From the NCBI GenBank assembly GCA_900169975.1, contig LT827126.1, positions 124,001 to 188,000 on the forward strand: a DNA stretch of 64,000 nucleotides. Reading direction: 5' to 3'. The stretch comes from Pseudoflavonifractor sp. Marseille-P3106 (GTDB lineage Bacteria > Bacillota > Clostridia > Oscillospirales > Oscillospiraceae). Shown here piece after piece: positions 34,730 to 43,725 of the stretch; the first letter of the stretch is position 1; every line of letters begins with the position of its first letter. The notes under the pieces are model-generated. The model saw only the letters and a program-made list of their open reading frames with translations, was not told the DNA's origin and searched no databases. The position numbers and the translations under genes were made by a program.

Positions 34730-35694
34730 GCGGACTGAACCTTGTGATCTTTATCGTCCAGCAGATGATGAGCTTTTCCGTGCCTCTGCTCATTGTGGCC
34801 CTGGGCGGCCTGTTCGCAGAGCGCTCCGGCATCGTCAACATCGCTCTGGACGGCACCATGATCATCGGCGCGTTCACCGGGATCATGTTCCTCCACCTCT
34901 TCCAGAACCCGGAGGCCGCTTCGGAGCAGGGAATGCTGCTGCTGGCTCTTCTGGTCTCGGCGGTCACCGGCGTGATGGTCAGCCTGGTCCACGCCTATGC
35001 CTCCATCAACATGAAGGCCGACCAGACCATTTCCGGCACCGCCATCAACGTCTTTGCCCCCGCCATCTCCATCTTCGTGGCTCGGCTGGTGCTGGGGGTG
35101 CAGCAGGTGCCCTTCGCCAACCACTTTGCCATCGACAAGGTGCCCGTGCTGGGGGACATCCCCGTCATCGGCCCCATGTTCTTCCAGAAGTGCTACCTCA
35201 CCACCTACATCGGCTTCCTCATTCTGGCGGTCGCCGCCGTGGTCCTCTACAAGACCCGCTTCGGCCTGCGGCTGCGGGCCTGCGGTGAGCACCCCCAGGC
35301 GGCCGACTCGGTGGGCATCAACGTCTACCGGATGCGTTATGCCGGAACCCTGATCTCGGGCGCGCTGGCGGGCATCGGCGGACTGGTGTTCGTCATCCCC
35401 ACCTCCACCAACTTCAACGCCACCGTCTCCGGTTACGGCTTCCTGGCCCTGGCGGTGCTCATCTTCGGCCAGTGGAAACCGGGACGCATCCTCTTTGCGG
35501 CGCTGTTCTTCGGCCTGATGAAAACCATCGCCGCCACCTATTCCGTGATCCCCGGGCTGGTGGCCCTGAATATCCCCAGCGACATCTACAAGATGATCCC
35601 CTATATCGCCACGCTGGTGGTGCTGGCCTTCACGGCCCGCAACTCCCAGGCTCCCCGGGCGGAGGGCATCCCCTACGACAAGGGCGAGCGCTGA
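34726..35694 (+). CDS. nupQ: ABC transporter permease, NupQ/YufQ type (322 aa)
   Basis: The second permease, with about nine membrane segments. The opening (FAERSGIVNIALDGTMIIGA) and the loop FGLRLRACGEHPQAADSVGI are hallmarks of this family. The GTG start overlaps the stop of the first permease. Together with the ATPase it should form the membrane part of a purine nucleoside or related importer. The expected binding lipoprotein is not in this window. A terminator follows. Confidence 0.85.
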   Translation: MSGLNLVIFIVQQMMSFSVPLLIVALGGLFAERSGIVNIALDGTMIIGAFTGIMFLHLFQNPEAASEQGMLLLALLVSAVTGVMVSLVHAYASINMKADQTISGTAINVFAPAISIFVARLVLGVQQVPFANHFAIDKVPVLGDIPVIGPMFFQKCYLTTYIGFLILAVAAVVLYKTRFGLRLRACGEHPQAADSVGINVYRMRYAGTLISGALAGIGGLVFVIPTSTNFNATVSGYGFLALAVLIFGQWKPGRILFAALFFGLMKTIAATYSVIPGLVALNIPSDIYKMIPYIATLVVLAFTARNSQAPRAEGIPYDKGER

Positions 35695-35707
35695 ATATCG
35701 ATCTTCA

Positions 35708-35742
35708 ACGGCGGACAGCAAAAAGCTGTCCGTCGTTTTTTT
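35708..35742 (+). terminator. Terminator after the ABC transporter
   Basis: Arms ACGGCGGACAGC (35708-35719) and GCTGTCCGTCGT pair around AAAAA, followed by seven T. Confidence 0.9.
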
Positions 35743-35763
35743 CGCGGGTTTTCGGAAAACCGC

Positions 35764-35814
35764 TTGACAAAAGCCTATTAACATACTATGATAACACTAC
35801 ACCCCAGGGGGGTA
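35764..35814 (+). promoter_or_regulatory. Promoter and CsoR-type operator of csoR-copA
   Basis: TTGACA (35764-35769) and TATGAT (35787-35792) are 17 bases apart. Immediately downstream, around the start of transcription, 35798-35814 reads TACACCCCAGGGGGGTA, a C-run/G-run dyad like known CsoR operators (TACCC...GGGTA). CsoR bound here would block RNA polymerase until copper releases it. Confidence 0.75.
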
Positions 35815-35850
35815 TTTATTGTGATTTGGAAAGGGGAGTGCGCGGCTTTG

Positions 35851-36111
35851 ATGGCAGACAGGACCAAGGTGCTCCGGCTGCTCAAGACCGCCCGGGGCCA
35901 ACTGGACGGAATCTTGAAAATGGTGGAGGAGGACCGCTACTGCATCGACATCTCCCAGCAGGTGATGGCGGCCGAGGCCATGCTCAACCGGGTGAACCGG
36001 GAGATTTTGGCCGCCCATCTCCGGGGGTGCGTCCAACAGGCCGCTACCGCCGAGGACCGGGAGGAAAAGGTGGAGGAATTGGTGTCCACTTTGGACAAGA
36101 TATTGAAGTGA
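35851..36111 (+). CDS. csoR: Copper-sensing repressor, CsoR family (86 aa)
   Basis: A four-helix repressor that leaves DNA on binding copper(I). I chose ATG 35851, where the family normally begins. The Cu ligands of the family are all present: Cys31 (RYCIDI), His56 and Cys60 (AAHLRGC). In-frame upstream GTG codons exist but would add an unusual extension. The operator at 35798 lies before it and copA follows 26 bases downstream, the expected pair. Confidence 0.88.
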   Translation: MADRTKVLRLLKTARGQLDGILKMVEEDRYCIDISQQVMAAEAMLNRVNREILAAHLRGCVQQAATAEDREEKVEELVSTLDKILK

Positions 36112-36137
36112 TTTCAAAGAGAGCGTGAGGAAATTCC

Positions 36138-38657
36138 ATGAGACAAAAATTTACGGTGACCGGAATGACCTGTTCCGCCTGTTCCGCCCATGTGGAGAAG
36201 GCAGTGTCCGCGCTGGAAGGGGTCTCCGGCGTGAATGTGAATCTGCTGGGGGGCTCCATGCAGGTGGATTACGATCCCGCCGCCCAGAATCCGGACTCCA
36301 TTATTGCCGCGGTGACCCGTTCCGGCTACGGCGCGCTCCTCCCGGGCAAGGCAGGGAAGGAGCAGTCCGGGGCGGAGGCGCCCTCCATGGAGGAGGAGCT
36401 CCGGGGGATGAAGCGGCGGCTGGCGGTCTCCTTCGGGTTTTTGATCCCCCTCTTTTATCTCTCCATGGGCCATATGATGGGCTGGCCCATCCCCGGCTTT
36501 CTTCACGGGCAGGGAAACGCCCTCGCCTTCGCCCTGACCCAGTTCCTGCTCCTGCTGCCCATCCTGTACGTCAACGACAAATATTATAAGGTGGGTTTCA
36601 AGACTTTAGCCCACCGCGCCCCCAACATGGATTCCCTTATCGCCCTGGGCTCGGCGGCCGCCGTCATTTACGGCGCGGCGGCCCTCTACCAGATCGGCTG
36701 GGGACTGGGCCACGGGGACGCGGCCCGGGTGGAGCGGTGGTCTATGGACCTCTACTTTGAATCCGCCGGAATGATCCTGACCCTCATCACCCTGGGCAAA
36801 TTTCTGGAGACCCGCTCCAAGGGCAAGACGGGGGAGGCCATCTCCCGGCTCATGGATCTGGCTCCCAAGACGGCCTCCGTCCTCCGGGACGGAAAAGAGA
36901 CCGTGATCCCGGTGGAGGAGGTGGCGGTGGGCGACCTTCTGGTGGTGCGCCCCGGACAGGCCATCCCGGTGGACGGGGAGATCGTGGAGGGCAGCACCTC
37001 GGTGGACGAGTCCGCCCTCACCGGGGAGTCCATCCCCGTGGACAAGGGCCCCGGGGACCGGGTGACGGCGGCGGCCATCAATCAGTTGGGCTCCGTTACC
37101 TTCCGGGCCACCCGGGTGGGGGACGACACCACCCTGGCCCAGATGATCGCCCTGGTGGACGAGGCGGCCTCCTCCAAAGCGCCCATTGCCAAGCTGGCCG
37201 ACAAGGTGGCCGGAATCTTTGTGCCGGTGGTCATCGCTATCGCCCTGCTCACCGCCGCAGTCTGGTTTTTCGCCGCCCGGGATCTGAGCCGGGCGCTCAC
37301 CGCCGGCGTGGCCGTGCTGGTGATCTCCTGCCCCTGCGCCCTGGGTCTGGCCACGCCGGTGGCCATCATGGTGGGCACTGGAAAAGGCGCGGAGAACGGA
37401 ATCCTCTTCAAGTCCGCCGAGGCGTTGGAGGGCCTGCGGGCCATCCAGACCGTGGTGCTGGACAAGACGGGCACCGTCACCCAGGGCAAGCCCGTGGTCA
37501 CTGACCTGCGCCCGGTGGGGGAGACCACCGAGGAGGAACTTCTCTGCGTGGCCGCCTCCCTGGAAAAGCCCTCGGAGCATCCCCTGGCCCAGGCGGTGGT
37601 GGCCGAGGCGGAGGCGCGGGGCATCCCGCTGGTCCCCGCCGAGCGCTTCCGGGCTGTCCATGGCCGGGGCGTGTCGGCGACCATTCAGGGGGCCGATTTC
37701 CTGGCAGGCAACCGGGCCATGATGGAGGAGCACGGGGTGGATCTGACCGCCGCCGGGCGCGCCCCCGAGGATCTGGCGGGCGCGGGCAAGACGCCGCTCT
37801 ACTTTGCCGAGGACGGCAGGCTGATGGGGCTGGTGGCGGTGGCCGATACGGTGAAGCCCACCAGCGCCGCCGCCATTGCCGCCCTGCGAAGGCTGGGTCT
37901 GGACGTGGTGCTGCTCACCGGGGACAATCGCCGCACCGCACAGGCCATTGCAAAGGAACTTGACTTGACAGATGTCGTGGCGGAAGTGCTGCCCCAGGAC
38001 AAGGAGAAGATCATCGCGGAGCTCCAGGCCGAGGGGCGGAAGGTGGCCATGATCGGCGACGGCATCAACGACGCCCCCGCCTTGGCACGGTCCGATGTGG
38101 GGCTGGCCATCGGCGCGGGCACCGACGTGGCCATCGAGTCGGCCGACGTGGTGCTCATGAAGAGCGACCTCATGGACGCGGTCACCGCCATCGAGCTCTC
38201 CCGGGCCACCCTGCGCAACATCAAAGAAAACCTCTTCTGGGCATTTTTCTACAATGCCGTCTGCATCCCTCTGGCCGCCGGGGTGTTTTACCCGATTTTC
38301 CACCTCCAGCTCTCGCCCATGATCGCCGCGGCGGCCATGTCCCTGAGCTCGGTGTGCGTGGTGTCCAACGCCCTGCGGCTGAAGCTATTCAAGCCCCGGC
38401 ATGCGGAATCTGCGGCGCCGGAAGATCCAAATAAAAAAGAAGGAGCGAATCATACCATGGAAAAGAAACTCATCATCGAGGGCATGATGTGCCAGCACTG
38501 CGTGGCCCACGTCACCGAGGCCCTCACCAAGCTGGACGGAGTCACCGCCACAGTGGATCTGGAGACCAAGACCGCCACCGTCACCGGGGACGCCACCGAC
38601 GAGGCGCTCAAGCAGGCTGTGGCCAACGCGGGGTATACGGTCACCGATATTCGATAA
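36138..38657 (+). CDS. copA: Copper-exporting P-type ATPase with N- and C-terminal metal-binding domains (839 aa)
   Basis: Exports Cu(I) from the cell. Residues 1-70 are a heavy-metal domain ([14 protein letters not shown]). Membrane segments lie from about 95. The actuator motif is TGES near 293, the CPC metal site is [11 protein letters not shown] near 398, the phosphorylation site is DKTGTVT near 441, and the hinge is [10 protein letters not shown] near 640. After the last membrane segments a linker leads to a second metal-binding domain at about 773-839 ([11 protein letters not shown]). This extra C-terminal domain looks like a CopZ chaperone. The gene is downstream of csoR. Confidence 0.93.
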   Translation: MRQKFTVTGMTCSACSAHVEKAVSALEGVSGVNVNLLGGSMQVDYDPAAQNPDSIIAAVTRSGYGALLPGKAGKEQSGAEAPSMEEELRGMKRRLAVSFGFLIPLFYLSMGHMMGWPIPGFLHGQGNALAFALTQFLLLLPILYVNDKYYKVGFKTLAHRAPNMDSLIALGSAAAVIYGAAALYQIGWGLGHGDAARVERWSMDLYFESAGMILTLITLGKFLETRSKGKTGEAISRLMDLAPKTASVLRDGKETVIPVEEVAVGDLLVVRPGQAIPVDGEIVEGSTSVDESALTGESIPVDKGPGDRVTAAAINQLGSVTFRATRVGDDTTLAQMIALVDEAASSKAPIAKLADKVAGIFVPVVIAIALLTAAVWFFAARDLSRALTAGVAVLVISCPCALGLATPVAIMVGTGKGAENGILFKSAEALEGLRAIQTVVLDKTGTVTQGKPVVTDLRPVGETTEEELLCVAASLEKPSEHPLAQAVVAEAEARGIPLVPAERFRAVHGRGVSATIQGADFLAGNRAMMEEHGVDLTAAGRAPEDLAGAGKTPLYFAEDGRLMGLVAVADTVKPTSAAAIAALRRLGLDVVLLTGDNRRTAQAIAKELDLTDVVAEVLPQDKEKIIAELQAEGRKVAMIGDGINDAPALARSDVGLAIGAGTDVAIESADVVLMKSDLMDAVTAIELSRATLRNIKENLFWAFFYNAVCIPLAAGVFYPIFHLQLSPMIAAAAMSLSSVCVVSNALRLKLFKPRHAESAAPEDPNKKEGANHTMEKKLIIEGMMCQHCVAHVTEALTKLDGVTATVDLETKTATVTGDATDEALKQAVANAGYTVTDIR
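38457..38657 (+). CDS. Possible internal start giving a free CopZ-like chaperone (66 aa)
   Basis: Inside copA, in the same frame, ATG 38457 is preceded by AAGGAG about 11 bases upstream. Translation from here would give a 66-residue protein starting [19 protein letters not shown], complete as a free copper chaperone. The copA frame reads straight through, so both a fusion and a free form could be made. It may instead be the trace of an ancient fusion of two genes. No independent promoter is seen. Confidence 0.4.
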   Translation: MEKKLIIEGMMCQHCVAHVTEALTKLDGVTATVDLETKTATVTGDATDEALKQAVANAGYTVTDIR

Positions 38658-38667
38658 GACGCACTGG

Positions 38668-38699
38668 AGGGGACCGGGCAATTTTGCCCGGCCCCCTCG
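38668..38699. terminator. Hairpin after copA
   Basis: Arms GAGGGGACCGGGCA and TGCCCGGCCCCCTC (near perfect) form a stem just past the stop. There is no T run, so its role as terminator is uncertain. Confidence 0.5.
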
Positions 38700-38765
38700 C
38701 CGTCCCCGTTGTATTTTTCCTTCGGTTATGGTAGACTGGAGCCAAACAGGGAGGGAGGCCTCGAC

Positions 38766-40118
38766 ATGTCCACGCTGCTGATTAAAAACGCCCGCTACAT
38801 CGTCTCCTGCGACGACAGGGACACCCTCTATGAGCGGTGCAATCTGTTCATCCGGGACAACGCCGTGGAGTATATCGGCCCCGAGGCCCGACAGGCCGAG
38901 CAGGTGATCGACGCTTCGGATATGGCGGTCTACCCGGGGCTCATCAACACCCACCACCACCTTTATCAGATTTTCTCCCGCAACCTCCCGGAGGTCCAGC
39001 GGATGGAGCTGTTTCCCTGGCTGGTGACCCTCTATGAGGTCTGGAAGAACCTGGACGAGGAAGTGGAGACCTGCGCTGCGCTCTCCGGGCTGGCGGAGCT
39101 TGCCAAAACGGGCACTACCACCTGTTTTGACCACCACTATGTCTTTCCCAAGTACGGCGGGGATCTGATCGCCGCCGAGTTCCGGGCCGCGGAGCAGGTG
39201 GGGATGCGGTTTGTGGCCTCCCGGGGGTCCATGGATCTGTCCAAAAAGGACGGAGGCCTGCCCCCTGACAGCGTGGTGCAGACCATCGACGCGATCATGG
39301 CCGATTCCGAGCGGCTGGTCCGGGTGTGGCATGACGACAGCCGGTTCTCCATGCACCAGGTGGCGCTGGCCCCCTGCTCGCCCTTCTCGGTGTCCACTGA
39401 CCTCCTGCGGGAGAGCGCCAAGCTGGCCCGGTCCCTGGGTGTGCGGCTGCACACCCATGTGGCCGAGACCCGGGACGAGGAGGATTTCACCCTGCAAAAA
39501 TTCGGCCTGCGGCCGCTGGAGTACATGCATTCGGTGGGCTGGACCGGCCCGGACGTGTGGTATGCCCACGGCATCTGGTTCAACGACGACGAGTTGCGCC
39601 TGCTGGCCGAGACCGGCACAGGCGTAGCTCACTGCCCCATCTCCAACATGAAGCTGGCCTCCGGCGTGTGCCGTCTGCCCGAGATGCTGCGGCTGGGGGT
39701 CAACGTGGGCCTGGCGGTGGACGGCGCGGCCTCCAACGACGGCTCCAACCTGCTGGAGGAGCTGCGGGTATGCTATCTGCTCCACCGGCTCCATGCCAGC
39801 GCCGCCGCCCCTACGGGTTACGACATTCTGAAGCTGGCCACCCGGGGCTCTGCCCGGCTGCTGGGACGCATCGACATCGGCGCGCTGGCCCCCGGAATGG
39901 CCGCCGACCTGTTCCTCATCCGCCTGACCCGCCCCGAGCTGGCGGGGGCCCAGTTCGACCCCATGTCCCTGCTGGGCACCGTGGGCTTCAAAGGACCGGT
40001 GGATTACACCATCATCAACGGCGTCCCCGTGGTGCAGAACGGGGAGCTGGTGACTCTGGACGAGAGGGAGACGGCGGCCCGGGCCAACCAGGTTTGCCGG
40101 AAATACCTGCGCCGGTAA
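38766..40118 (+). CDS. Amidohydrolase, 8-oxoguanine/guanine deaminase-like (450 aa)
   Basis: A metal-dependent deaminase of the TrzN/AtzB/8-oxoguanine deaminase group. Metal ligands are visible: NTHHHLYQ near residue 61, HTHVAET near 227, HGIW near 262, and the Asp in VDGAASNDGSN near 319. Family markers include SRGSMDLSKKDGGLPPDSVV and LAPCSPFSVS. I chose ATG 38766, after GGGAGG. Its substrate could be 8-oxoguanine, guanine or a triazine-like compound. It may use purines brought in by the ABC transporter at 32002-35694, which is three kilobases upstream. Confidence 0.8.
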   Translation: MSTLLIKNARYIVSCDDRDTLYERCNLFIRDNAVEYIGPEARQAEQVIDASDMAVYPGLINTHHHLYQIFSRNLPEVQRMELFPWLVTLYEVWKNLDEEVETCAALSGLAELAKTGTTTCFDHHYVFPKYGGDLIAAEFRAAEQVGMRFVASRGSMDLSKKDGGLPPDSVVQTIDAIMADSERLVRVWHDDSRFSMHQVALAPCSPFSVSTDLLRESAKLARSLGVRLHTHVAETRDEEDFTLQKFGLRPLEYMHSVGWTGPDVWYAHGIWFNDDELRLLAETGTGVAHCPISNMKLASGVCRLPEMLRLGVNVGLAVDGAASNDGSNLLEELRVCYLLHRLHASAAAPTGYDILKLATRGSARLLGRIDIGALAPGMAADLFLIRLTRPELAGAQFDPMSLLGTVGFKGPVDYTIINGVPVVQNGELVTLDERETAARANQVCRKYLRR

Positions 40119-40142
40119 AGTATTCGTTCTTTTAAAAAAGTC

Positions 40143-40171
40143 TTGACAGGGACCGGAAAGACTGGTATAAT
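40143..40171 (+). promoter_or_regulatory. Promoter of the infC operon
   Basis: TTGACA (40143-40148) and TATAAT (40166-40171) are 17 bases apart, a near-consensus promoter. Confidence 0.88.
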
Positions 40172-40320
40172 ATCAGAGCACAATAAAGAAGGAACGGTTT
40201 CGTCCTCACCTCTCGGCCAGAGTCGAAGGGGTCAACATGGTATCTCTCGCCGGAATATCCGGCGATGGTTTGTCTTGTTGCACGGAGCCGCTCAGGCTCC
40301 GTGTTTTTTGTGCGTGTTGA
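40172..40320 (+). promoter_or_regulatory. L20-type autoregulatory leader with attenuator before infC
   Basis: About 150 bases of untranslated leader end in a terminator hairpin (CACGGAGCC at 40281-40289 with GGCTCCGTG at 40295-40303, then TTTTTT). In Bacillota the infC-rpmI-rplT operon is repressed by L20 binding such a leader and causing early termination. The order here and the attenuator fit that. I did not fold the L20 binding sites in detail. Confidence 0.7.
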
Positions 40321-40337
40321 ATGGAGGTGCTTTTACT

Positions 40338-40871
40338 ATCAGCAGTAACAAAGGTCATCAGATCAATGAAGAGATCCGGGATAAGGAAGTGCGCCTGGTT
40401 TCCGCCGACGGCGAGCAGCTGGGTATCCTGTCTGCCCGGGAGGCCCTGGAGAAAGCCGAAGAGGCCGGAATGGACCTGGTGAAGATTTCACCGAACGCCG
40501 TACCGCCGGTCTGCAAGCTCATGGACTACGGAAAGTTTAAGTTTGAGCAGACAAAGCGGGAAAAAGAGGCAAAGAAGAACCAGCATGTGGTGGAGGTCAA
40601 AGAAGTCCGGATGTCTCCCAGCATCGACGTCAACGACTTCAATGTCAAACTGCGCAACGCCCAGAAGTTCCTCGCCGAGGGGGACCGGGTGAAGGTCACC
40701 GTGCGCTTCCGGGGCCGTGAGATGGCCCATACTGAGATCGGCCGTGACCTGCTGCTGAAGTTTGCCGAGCAGTGTGCCGAAGTGGCCAACATGGACAAGG
40801 AGCCCAAGCTGGACGGACGGCATATGTCCATCTTTCTGTCCGCCAAGGTCTCCAAGGAGTCCAAAAAGTAA
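40338..40871 (+). CDS. infC: Translation initiation factor IF-3, starting at ATC (177 aa)
   Basis: IF-3 keeps ribosomal subunits apart and checks the start codon. The ribosome site GGAGGT (40323-40328) points to ATC at 40338; no in-frame ATG lies close. Rare start codons (ATT, ATC, ATA) are a known mark of infC and let IF-3 limit its own synthesis. The protein reads HQINEEIRDKEVRLVSADGE, then VCKLMDYGKFKFEQ, then VRFRGREMAHTEIGRDLL, all typical. Two ribosomal genes follow. Confidence 0.93.
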   Translation: MSSNKGHQINEEIRDKEVRLVSADGEQLGILSAREALEKAEEAGMDLVKISPNAVPPVCKLMDYGKFKFEQTKREKEAKKNQHVVEVKEVRMSPSIDVNDFNVKLRNAQKFLAEGDRVKVTVRFRGREMAHTEIGRDLLLKFAEQCAEVANMDKEPKLDGRHMSIFLSAKVSKESKK

Positions 40872-40904
40872 GCAAGTCGATTTTACGATAAAGGAGAATT
40901 CACC

Positions 40905-41108
40905 ATGCCTAAACTGAAGACCCACACCGGGGCGAAGAAGAGATTTAACCTGACCAAGACCGGCAAGGTCAAGCGGGCCCACGCCTATAAGTCCCATCTG
41001 CTCAATGGACACGGCAAGGACACCAAGCGGAAGAGAGGCCTCCGCAAGGGCGCTTACGCTGACGTGACCAACGCGGCCACCGTCAAGCGTATGATCCCTT
41101 ACAAATAA
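40905..41108 (+). CDS. rpmI: 50S ribosomal protein L35 (67 aa)
   Basis: A basic protein of normal length, [20 protein letters not shown] at its start. The ribosome site AAGGAG precedes ATG. It lies between infC and rplT, the standard Bacillota order. Confidence 0.97.
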   Translation: MPKLKTHTGAKKRFNLTKTGKVKRAHAYKSHLLNGHGKDTKRKRGLRKGAYADVTNAATVKRMIPYK

Positions 41109-41146
41109 TTTGACTTTTTACTCAAATATAGGAGGTTTCAAATACC

Positions 41147-41503
41147 ATGGCTAGAGTTAAAGGCGCAATGATGACGCGCAAGAGAAGAAATAAGGTCCTG
41201 AAGCTGGCGAAGGGCTACTGGGGCGCCAAGTCCAAGCACTTCAAGATGGCCAACGAGCAGGTCATGAAGTCCCTGAAGTATGCCTACATCGGCCGTCGGC
41301 TGAAGAAGCGCGACTTCCGCTCCCTGTGGATCACCCGGATCTCCGCCGCCTGCAAGATGAACGGCATGAATTACTCCACCTTCGTCAACGGCCTGAAGAA
41401 GGCCAATGTGACCATTAACCGCAAGATGCTGGCTGAGATGGCCGTCAACGACAAGGCCGCCTTTACCCAGCTCACCGAGCTGGCCAAGCAGGCCCGGGCC
41501 TGA
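41147..41503 (+). CDS. rplT: 50S ribosomal protein L20 (118 aa)
   Basis: An rRNA-binding assembly protein that in Bacillota also represses its own operon through the leader at 40172. The opening [20 protein letters not shown] and the segment [20 protein letters not shown] are typical. Length is normal. The site AGGAGG precedes ATG. A terminator follows. Confidence 0.97.
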   Translation: MARVKGAMMTRKRRNKVLKLAKGYWGAKSKHFKMANEQVMKSLKYAYIGRRLKKRDFRSLWITRISAACKMNGMNYSTFVNGLKKANVTINRKMLAEMAVNDKAAFTQLTELAKQARA

Positions 41504-41516
41504 GTCCTTCCACCCA

Positions 41517-41555
41517 AGCGGTGAGATATGATTTCATATCTCACCGCTTTTTATT
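41517..41555 (+). terminator. Terminator after rplT
   Basis: Arms AGCGGTGAGATATGA and TCATATCTCACCGCT form a hairpin with a very short loop and a T run follows. Confidence 0.92.
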
Positions 41556-41578
41556 TTCTGGGAAAGCTTCAAAAGTCC

Positions 41579-41609
41579 TTGACCTTGCCGCAGCGTCAGG
41601 GAGTATGCT
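41579..41609 (+). promoter_or_regulatory. MerR-type promoter with 19-bp spacer and dyad
   Basis: TTGACC (41579-41584) and TATGCT (41604-41609) are 19 bases apart, the long spacer that MerR proteins activate by DNA twisting. Between and over them lies an inverted repeat, CCTTGAC and GTCAGGG (6 of 7 pairs), spaced by 11 bases. It is 24 bases before the regulator gene, so the gene probably controls itself. Confidence 0.7.
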
Positions 41610-41632
41610 CAATCTGTCAGGAGGGATGCACC

Positions 41633-42394
41633 ATGGAATACACGGTAAAAGCACTGGCTGAGCTGTCCGGGGTGACCCCACGCACCCTGCGGTGGTACGA
41701 CCGGCTGGGCCTTTTGAAGCCGGGCCGCCTCACCCAGGCGGGGTATCGGCTCTACGGTCCGGCGGAGGTGGATCGGCTGCAGCAGATCCTCTTCTACCGG
41801 GAACTGGAGGTGCCGCTGGCCGAGATCGGCGCCATTCTGGATGACCCAAATTTTGACCGACAGGCGGCGCTGGAGGAGCACCTGAGGGCGTTGAGTGACC
41901 GCAGATCCAGGCTGGACGATCTTATCCTGACGGTGCAGCAGACGTTGCAGGAAGCGAAAGGAGAGATCATGATGCAAGACAAAGAGAAGTTCCGGGCCTT
42001 TCAAAAAAAAGCCGTGGAGGCTAATGAGATCCGCTACGGCAAAGAAGCGCGGGGGTGCTATGGAGACGCCGCGGTCAATGCCTCCAACTCGGCGTTCCTG
42101 TCCATGGATCAGGAGGAGCACCGCGCCTGGGAGGCACTGGGGGCGGAGATCAACGATGCCCTTACTGACGCCGTTCGGTCGGGGGAGGATCCTGCCGGGG
42201 CGGAGGGACAGCGAATTGCCGCCCTTCATGCCCGGTGGCTGTGCTTCGGCGGACAGAAGTACGACCCTGCCCGCCACGCCGGAATCGCGGAGCTCTATCC
42301 CGCGGACCAGCGCTTCACTGACTACTACGACGGAGAAGTCCCAGGCTGCGCCGTGTTCCTTCGGGACGCAGTGAAAATCTATACCGGACGCTAG
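41633..42394 (+). CDS. MerR family regulator with TipAS-like C-terminal domain (253 aa)
   Basis: The N-terminal winged helix is typical (YTVKALAELSGVTPRTLRWY, YDRLGLLKPGRLTQAGYRLY). A coiled-coil dimer helix follows (about 80-118). From about residue 120 a TipAS-type ligand-binding domain follows (FRAFQKKAVEANEIRYGKEA), known from TipA proteins that bind thiopeptide-like drugs. ATG 41633 has GGAGGG upstream. The MerR-type promoter precedes it. The target beyond its own gene is not evident; the MATE pump at 43726 is one possibility. Confidence 0.85.
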   Translation: MEYTVKALAELSGVTPRTLRWYDRLGLLKPGRLTQAGYRLYGPAEVDRLQQILFYRELEVPLAEIGAILDDPNFDRQAALEEHLRALSDRRSRLDDLILTVQQTLQEAKGEIMMQDKEKFRAFQKKAVEANEIRYGKEARGCYGDAAVNASNSAFLSMDQEEHRAWEALGAEINDALTDAVRSGEDPAGAEGQRIAALHARWLCFGGQKYDPARHAGIAELYPADQRFTDYYDGEVPGCAVFLRDAVKIYTGR

Positions 42395-42401
42395 GCGAAA
42401 A

Positions 42402-42438
42402 AGAGATGGACTGCCGCATGGCAGTCCATCTCTTTTCT
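42402..42438. terminator. Bidirectional terminator between the MerR and M20 genes
   Basis: Arms AGAGATGGACTGCC (42402-42415) and GGCAGTCCATCTCT (42420-42433) are flanked by A and T runs, so it serves both convergent genes. Confidence 0.9.
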
Positions 42439-42460
42439 GTAAAGTAAAATTGATTTATAG

Positions 42461-43633
42461 TTATTCGAGACCTTCCAGTGCCGATTGAGCGAGCAGAGCG
42501 GCGGCGATAGGGAGGGCGTCGTCGTCGGTGGTGAACTGGCTGCTGTGCCAGCAGGGCATTTCCCGTCCGGGGTAGCCGGAGCCAAGCCAGTAGAAGAAGG
42601 CGGGCACGTCCCGGCCGAACACGGCGAAGTCCTCGGAGCCCATGGCAGGCTTGGGCTGCACGATGTTCTCCGGCCCCACCACGGCCTCCGCCGCCCTGCG
42701 GGCAAGAGCAGTCATCTCCGGGCCGTTCCAGGTCACGGGGACTTCGGGGATCAGGGTAAAATCGGCGGTGCAGCCGTAGGCGGCGGCGATCTGCCGGGCC
42801 AGCTCCTCCACCCGGCGCTCCGCCATGGCCTTGACCTCCTCGGACAGGGCGCGGATGCTTCCGGTCATGGTGACCTCATCGGGGGCAAAATTCTCGGGAG
42901 ACCCGCCGTGGATGGAGCAGACGGCGCACACCAGACCCTCCAGAGGGTCGGCGTTGCGGCTGACCACGGACTGAACCCCCTGGATGAAGGCCGCGGCCGG
43001 AACCAGCACGTCAATGCATTTGTGGGGAGAGCCGCCGTGGCCCGTCCTGCCATGGAAAACCACAATATAGTTGGATTTGCCTGCCATAATGGGGCCGGGG
43101 AGAAGGGCGATCTGCCCGCAGGGAACCTCCGGACGATTGTGCAGGCCGAACAGGCAATCCGGTTTACAGGGCAGCTTTTCCCAGAGCCCGTGGCGGATCA
43201 TGGCGGCTGCCCCCTGGGTGAACTCCTCAGCCGGCTGGAAGAGAAAAACCACGTTTCCGGCCAGCTCGGCGCGGTGTGCGGAGAGAAGTGCGGCGGCGCC
43301 ATAGAGAGCGGCGGTATGGAAGTCGTGGCCGCAGCCGTGCATCCGGTTGGGAATCTCCGAGACCACGGCCCCGCCCCCCGGCTCCTGCTGTTCCAGTGCA
43401 TCGATGTCTGCCCGGAGCGCCACCGTCCGCCCCGGCTTCCCACCCCGGAGGAGGCCAACTACGCCAGTCTCCATCCCCAGATCAATAAACTCCACACCCA
43501 GAGGGGCCAGCAGCTCCTTCAGACGGGCTGTGGTGCGGACCTCCTGAAAACTGGACTCCGGGTGGCGGTGGAGATCATCTTTCAGGGTTTTCATGTCACT
43601 GTAAAGCGTTTTTGCCTCCGCAAGAAAAGACAT
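42461..43633 (-). CDS. M20 family amidohydrolase (390 aa)
   Basis: A di-zinc hydrolase of the hippurate/N-acyl amino acid hydrolase group. Metal-site motifs are LHRHPESSFQE near residue 20, MHGCGHDFHTAALYGAA near 98, FLFQPAEEFTQGA near 132, and a His near the end in GSEDFAVFGRD. The start ATG 43633 has AAGGAAG upstream. The dimerisation domain in the middle is intact (FHGRTGHGGSPHKCID). The natural substrate cannot be told from the sequence. It is divergent from the MATE pump gene. Confidence 0.87.
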   Translation of the reverse strand: MSFLAEAKTLYSDMKTLKDDLHRHPESSFQEVRTTARLKELLAPLGVEFIDLGMETGVVGLLRGGKPGRTVALRADIDALEQQEPGGGAVVSEIPNRMHGCGHDFHTAALYGAAALLSAHRAELAGNVVFLFQPAEEFTQGAAAMIRHGLWEKLPCKPDCLFGLHNRPEVPCGQIALLPGPIMAGKSNYIVVFHGRTGHGGSPHKCIDVLVPAAAFIQGVQSVVSRNADPLEGLVCAVCSIHGGSPENFAPDEVTMTGSIRALSEEVKAMAERRVEELARQIAAAYGCTADFTLIPEVPVTWNGPEMTALARRAAEAVVGPENIVQPKPAMGSEDFAVFGRDVPAFFYWLGSGYPGREMPCWHSSQFTTDDDALPIAAALLAQSALEGLE

Positions 43634-43725
43634 GGTTACTTCCTTTCCGGGGCTTGTCCCCTTGCCCAAAATCATATATAATATCATAATACTTTGACGA
43701 AAAAAATACAAGAGGGGGCAAGGAT

